Shown here: one piece after another, positions 60,912 through 64,000 of the stretch
Layout of the letters: every line of letters begins with the position of its first letter
Numbering within the stretch: the stretch's first letter is position 1
From: an unicellular cyanobacterium SU3
GTDB lineage: Bacteria; Cyanobacteriota; Cyanobacteriia; Cyanobacteriales; Microcystaceae
DNA length: 64,000 nucleotides
Assembly (NCBI GenBank): GCA_002172675.1
Contig: NETF01000165.1
Coordinates: forward strand, 36,458 to 100,457
Direction of reading: 5' to 3'
Made by a program: the position numbers and the translations under genes
Notes under the pieces: model-generated
What the model was told of the DNA's origin: nothing
The model's input: the letters and a program-made list of their open reading frames with translations, nothing else
Databases searched by the model: none

Positions 60912-62258
60912 TTAATTTTTTAGACCAATTTTCTTTAAAAAAGTTTCAGAAATTTTGCGGATGGCTGCTTTAGTTGTGGATAGATCATCAATTTTCTGGT
61001 GCAATTCTTGGATTTTTATTAATAAATTTTGATTTTCTTGCGTTAGATGGGAAACTTGCTCTGCTAAAGAACTTTCTTGCTGTCGATAACTTTGTTCTTG
61101 CCTAAATGCTTGCCAAATTAATGTAGATTGATTAGTTGGTTTACCCTGATATTCTAATGCAGTTTCTATTAATACCTCTTCTATAATATTTGCCATTTTT
61201 TTCCAAGAAAATTGTTTGGCTCGTTCTAATCCTAAGTTAATTAATTCCTGACGGATTTCTGCTTTTTTAACCTTTTCTAAAGCCCTAATCATCTCTTCTA
61301 CATTATCTTCACCCACGTATAAAGCAGCGTTTCCAGCTACTTCGGGAATAGATGAATTATGACAAGTAATTACAGGACAACCGCAAGCCATCCCTTCGAC
61401 AATAGGTAGTCCAAAACCCTCGTACTTAGAGGGATAAACTAAAGCCATAGCTCCCCCATATGCTAACCTAAGTTCAGCATCTTCTAAGGATAATAAATGA
61501 ACATCGATGTTATGAAAAGCTTGTAATACTGGCTCTAAATTCGGTTCTCCACCAATACAAACAACGGCAGTTTCTTGTTGGTTTTCTAATCGGGAAAGAG
61601 CGTTAAATAAAAGTATAGCGTTTTTATACTCTTTTAAGCTTAGACGAGAACCTACCAATAAAGCATAAGGTTTTTTAATATTATATTTAGTTTTAAATTT
61701 GTTTATTTTATCTAAAGAACTTGGGAAAAAAGAGGCATCTACCCCGCAATAAGCAACTTTTACTAAGTCTGGATTAATATGGGGAAAAAATTTGCTTAAA
61801 TCTTTAGCTGTATTCTGAGAAATTGTCAAATATCGACTTGAATAAAGAATTCCGCGATGCTTTTCTTGCCAGCATAATTCACTTAAATCAAAATTCATCA
61901 CTTCAGGAACCATATCATAAGCCATAAAGACGGCAGGAGTTGAAAGGGGTGTGGTATAGTAGGTCGAAATAAAAATATCAGCCTTTACTTCATCACAAAT
62001 TGCTTGTACTTTGGCACTGTCTAAAGCACTATAACGATAATCATAGGGGTCTATTATTTTATAGTTTATCCCTGGAACTTTTGGAGCAGTGTCACTTCTA
62101 TCTAACACAAGGAGGTTTTTGCTAAAGTCGGTCTTAGCCCATTCTTCCAATACAGAACGCCAGACACGAGCAATGCCAGTTTGATTAAACTGGAAAAATA
62201 CTCCATCAATAACAATCTGGGGAAATATTGTTTGAGACAGTTGAGTTTTGGAGGTCAT
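60912..62258 (-). CDS. GT4 glycosyltransferase with C-terminal coiled coil
   Basis: A 448-residue glycosyltransferase, family GT4. FQFNQTGIARVWRSVLEEW near residue 24; YALLVGSRLSLKEYKNAILLFNAL; the nucleotide-sugar region YPSKYEGFGLPIVEGMACGCPVITCHNSSIPEVAGNAALYV (residues about 275-315). After residue 370 there is a coiled coil (QSYRQQESSLAEQVSHLTQENQNLLIKIQELHQKI). First gene of the minus-strand cluster; its promoter is in the 351-base spacer. Confidence 0.88.
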   Translation of the reverse strand: MTSKTQLSQTIFPQIVIDGVFFQFNQTGIARVWRSVLEEWAKTDFSKNLLVLDRSDTAPKVPGINYKIIDPYDYRYSALDSAKVQAICDEVKADIFISTYYTTPLSTPAVFMAYDMVPEVMNFDLSELCWQEKHRGILYSSRYLTISQNTAKDLSKFFPHINPDLVKVAYCGVDASFFPSSLDKINKFKTKYNIKKPYALLVGSRLSLKEYKNAILLFNALSRLENQQETAVVCIGGEPNLEPVLQAFHNIDVHLLSLEDAELRLAYGGAMALVYPSKYEGFGLPIVEGMACGCPVITCHNSSIPEVAGNAALYVGEDNVEEMIRALEKVKKAEIRQELINLGLERAKQFSWKKMANIIEEVLIETALEYQGKPTNQSTLIWQAFRQEQSYRQQESSLAEQVSHLTQENQNLLIKIQELHQKIDDLSTTKAAIRKISETFLKKIGLKN

Positions 62259-62609
62259 TTAACTTATTAACTAATTCTAAGATAGATAATTTTCTATGGT
62301 ATTTTAAAGTAATTTGAAACAAGAAACAATCTATACTTTTTGGTGTGATCCAGATAGATAATAAACAATTAATTAGGGAAAACACCATATTTAGTCATTT
62401 TTGACAACATAGCTTCCCTACTGTTATCAACTTTTTAACTTTCTAGATTTAATATTAGTCTAGTTACTTCAAGTTAACCTATACAATCTATCATAATAGT
62501 CAATTAAAATTTACAAAAATGTGTTGAGCTTGTATAGTATAGTCAATCAATTTTTTAATTAAATTTCTACGAACTTTGTAAACTATTATTTAATTAAGTG
62601 GTGTGAGCA
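62259..62609. other. Divergent promoter spacer of the glycan cluster
   Basis: 351 AT-rich bases between the GT4 gene on - and the sulfotransferase gene on +. TATAGTATAG lies at about 62534-62543. No small gene, clear dyad or operator was recognised. Confidence 0.5.
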
Positions 62610-64000
62610 ATGAACTTTTCTCAAAAAGCTCTAATTATTACTGGAATGCACCGTTCAGGAACCTCTCTAACTACATCGTTACTTCAAAAGGCTGGTGTAA
62701 ACGCGGGTTCTAACCTCCTTCCGGCCAGTGCTGCAAATATAAAGGGTTACTTTGAGGATATTGACTTTTTTCAGTTTCATGAAGATGTTCTCGCTTCTCA
62801 AGGCGTTAGTAAAGAAGGTTGGACATTAACACCGAGTATTAAGGTTCAAGACCAGTTTCTAGAAAAAGCTAGATCTATCATTGAAGATAAACAGACTTCT
62901 GATGGAATTTGGGGTTGGAAAGATCCTCGTACTACCTTATTCTTAGATTTTTGGCTCAAACAAATTCCTGAATCGTCCTTTATTTTCGTATATCGTTCCC
63001 CTTGGGATGTGATTGATTCTTTATATCGTCGTGGTGACCTTATTTTTGATAAGAATCCCAATTTTGCTTTGCAAATTTGGCTGAACTATAATCAAACAAT
63101 CCTCGAATTTTCTGAGAGATTTCCGAAAAAGTGTTTTCTAATAAACGTATATTTATTAATCGACAACTTTGATTTGGTTATTGAAGCTATTAATGAGAAA
63201 TTTAATATTAAATTGTCAGTTATAGATGATATTTACAGTATCTATGATAAAAATCTACTCAAAAAGAATTCTTTAGAACCTCATCGTTTAGGTTTAATTA
63301 AGGAATATTTTCCAGAATCTATTGATTTATATCAAAAATTAATCAAAAAAGACGATATTTTCTTAAAAGTTAATAAATCGCATCTAGAAGAAGTCAACCA
63401 AAGTTTTTCTTATAAGTCATGGGTACTTCAAGATTGGCATAATTTAAGAAAAACTCAAATTCAATTAAATCAGCTACAGCACGAATATGAAGAACTGCAA
63501 GCTCTTTTCCAACAGCAACTAGCAGAAAAGGAAAGTAAACTTGAAAATATATATAATCAACTGCAACAAGTCAGTGATGAACTGCAAGATAAAGAAACTA
63601 AACTGCAACAAACTTCTTCTCAACTCCAAGATAAAAATACTAAACTGCAACAAACTTCTGCTCAACTTCAAGATAAAGAGGCTCAACTGCAAGATAAAGA
63701 TACGAAACTGCGAGAAATTTCTTCTCAACTGCAAGAAATTTCTTCTCAACTCCAGGATAAAAACATTCAATTAGAAGATAAAGACATTCAACTGCAACAA
63801 ACTTCTGCTCAACTTCAAGATAAAGAGGCTCAACTGCAAGATAAAGATACAAAACTGCAAGAAATTTCTTCTCAACTCCAGGATAAAAACATTCAATTAG
63901 AAGATAAAGACATTCAACTGCAACAAACTTCTGCTCAACTTCAAGATAAAGAGGCTCAACTGCAAGATAAAGATACGAAACTGCGAGAAATTTCTTCTCA
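62610..64000 (+). CDS. Sulfotransferase with long heptad-repeat coiled coil, partial
   Basis: The frame is open from ATG 62610 to the window end (463 codons), so the 3' part is missing. Residues 6-280 are a PAPS-dependent sulfotransferase: LIITGMHRSGTSLTTSLLQ (5'-phosphosulfate loop at residues 13-19), GWKDPRT, and VYRSPWDVIDSLYRRG (3'-phosphate motif). From about residue 285 there is a coiled coil, and from about residue 315 it is built of near-perfect seven-residue units such as LQDKDTK, LQEISSQ, LQDKNIQ, LEDKDIQ, LQQTSAQ and LQDKEAQ. Divergent from the GT operon; probably sulfates its glycan product. SD is weak. Confidence 0.85.
   Translation, partial: MNFSQKALIITGMHRSGTSLTTSLLQKAGVNAGSNLLPASAANIKGYFEDIDFFQFHEDVLASQGVSKEGWTLTPSIKVQDQFLEKARSIIEDKQTSDGIWGWKDPRTTLFLDFWLKQIPESSFIFVYRSPWDVIDSLYRRGDLIFDKNPNFALQIWLNYNQTILEFSERFPKKCFLINVYLLIDNFDLVIEAINEKFNIKLSVIDDIYSIYDKNLLKKNSLEPHRLGLIKEYFPESIDLYQKLIKKDDIFLKVNKSHLEEVNQSFSYKSWVLQDWHNLRKTQIQLNQLQHEYEELQALFQQQLAEKESKLENIYNQLQQVSDELQDKETKLQQTSSQLQDKNTKLQQTSAQLQDKEAQLQDKDTKLREISSQLQEISSQLQDKNIQLEDKDIQLQQTSAQLQDKEAQLQDKDTKLQEISSQLQDKNIQLEDKDIQLQQTSAQLQDKEAQLQDKDTKLREISS
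63645..64000 (+). repeat. 21-base (heptad) repeat array with higher-order units
   Basis: Tandem 21-base units encode seven residues each. The block starting CTGCAACAAACTTCTGCTC begins at 63645, 63792 and 63918, i.e. spacings of 147 (7 units) and 126 (6 units). Blocks are identical at DNA level except one or two bases, so they duplicated recently. The array leaves the window. Confidence 0.9.

Noticed and set aside
63519..63852. Minus-strand and alternative plus-strand frames in the heptad array
   Set aside because: 21-base periodicity keeps all frames open; the real frame is the sulfotransferase coiled coil.
63645..64000. Tandem array as a CRISPR
   Set aside because: Units are contiguous coding heptads with no unique spacers.
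1..64000. tRNA, rRNA, riboswitch, origin and insertion sequences
   Set aside because: Spacers were read for cloverleaf arms, transposase fragments and known leader motifs; none was convincing. A tRNAscan or Infernal run would be decisive.

Overview
The window is AT-rich DNA from a nitrogen-fixing cyanobacterium, most likely a unicellular Crocosphaera/Cyanothece-type strain. The evidence is a nif gene order typical of cyanobacteria, HIP1-type GCGATCGC octamers through both genes and spacers, a plastocyanin/cytochrome c6 pair, several cyanobacteria-only families (DUF1400 hydrolase, DUF3747-SLH protein, ModB-ModC fusion) and short tandem repeats of the cyanobacterial STRR kind. The species call is inference from recall; no search was run.

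Layout. 1-8.1 kb: end of nifK, a Mo-nitrogenase C-terminus-like small protein, nifE, nifN, nifX, two NifX-associated families (DUF269, DUF683), nifW, hesA, hesB and fdxH, all on +. Their spacers carry perfect hairpins and polypurine/polypyrimidine tandem repeats. 8.2-9.0 kb: two unrecognised ORFs, the first cysteine-rich. 9.3-14.8 kb: a metal-supply operon, feoB (split into two frames), feoA, a TauE-like permease, modBC and fdxB, preceded by a nearly ideal NtcA-activated promoter. Together these regions build FeMo-co, supply Fe and Mo, and deliver electrons to nitrogenase. 14.9-19.6 kb: accessory ground with a coiled-coil membrane protein that has taken up a mobile palindrome, a PIN toxin-antitoxin pair between two long direct repeats, a vapBC fossil, a broken duplication, comF and a TPR protein.

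19.7-24.9 kb: divergent petJ and petE, then a glk-proB-eda operon on -, an mrr-type restriction gene broken by one TGA, and a compact unannotated transcription unit on -. 25-41.8 kb: mixed housekeeping and surface genes, including a DUF1400 hydrolase, SLH porin-like protein, two PEP-CTERM proteins, cysteine desulfurase, dehydrogenase, tsaD, mscS, cysK, a 2Fe-2S protein and a RibD-like reductase.

41.8-46.6 kb: a cluster around a cupin-globin fusion with flavohemoglobin-type haem-pocket residues, a methyltransferase, a DUF4336 protein, an AraC regulator and a Crp/Fnr regulator. A perfect 7-2-7 palindrome lies just upstream of the globin gene. This looks like an uncharacterised NO- or oxygen-responsive module and is the most interesting candidate system here.

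46.7-64 kb: an acyltransferase, a CYTH protein and a haloacetate-dehalogenase-like hydrolase, followed by a surface-glycan cluster on -: two membrane glycosyltransferase-like proteins, an FkbM methyltransferase and three large GT proteins, two of them double-domain. A sulfotransferase with a DNA-level heptad-repeat coiled coil runs off the right edge on +. No rRNA, tRNA, CRISPR array or intact insertion sequence was recognised.
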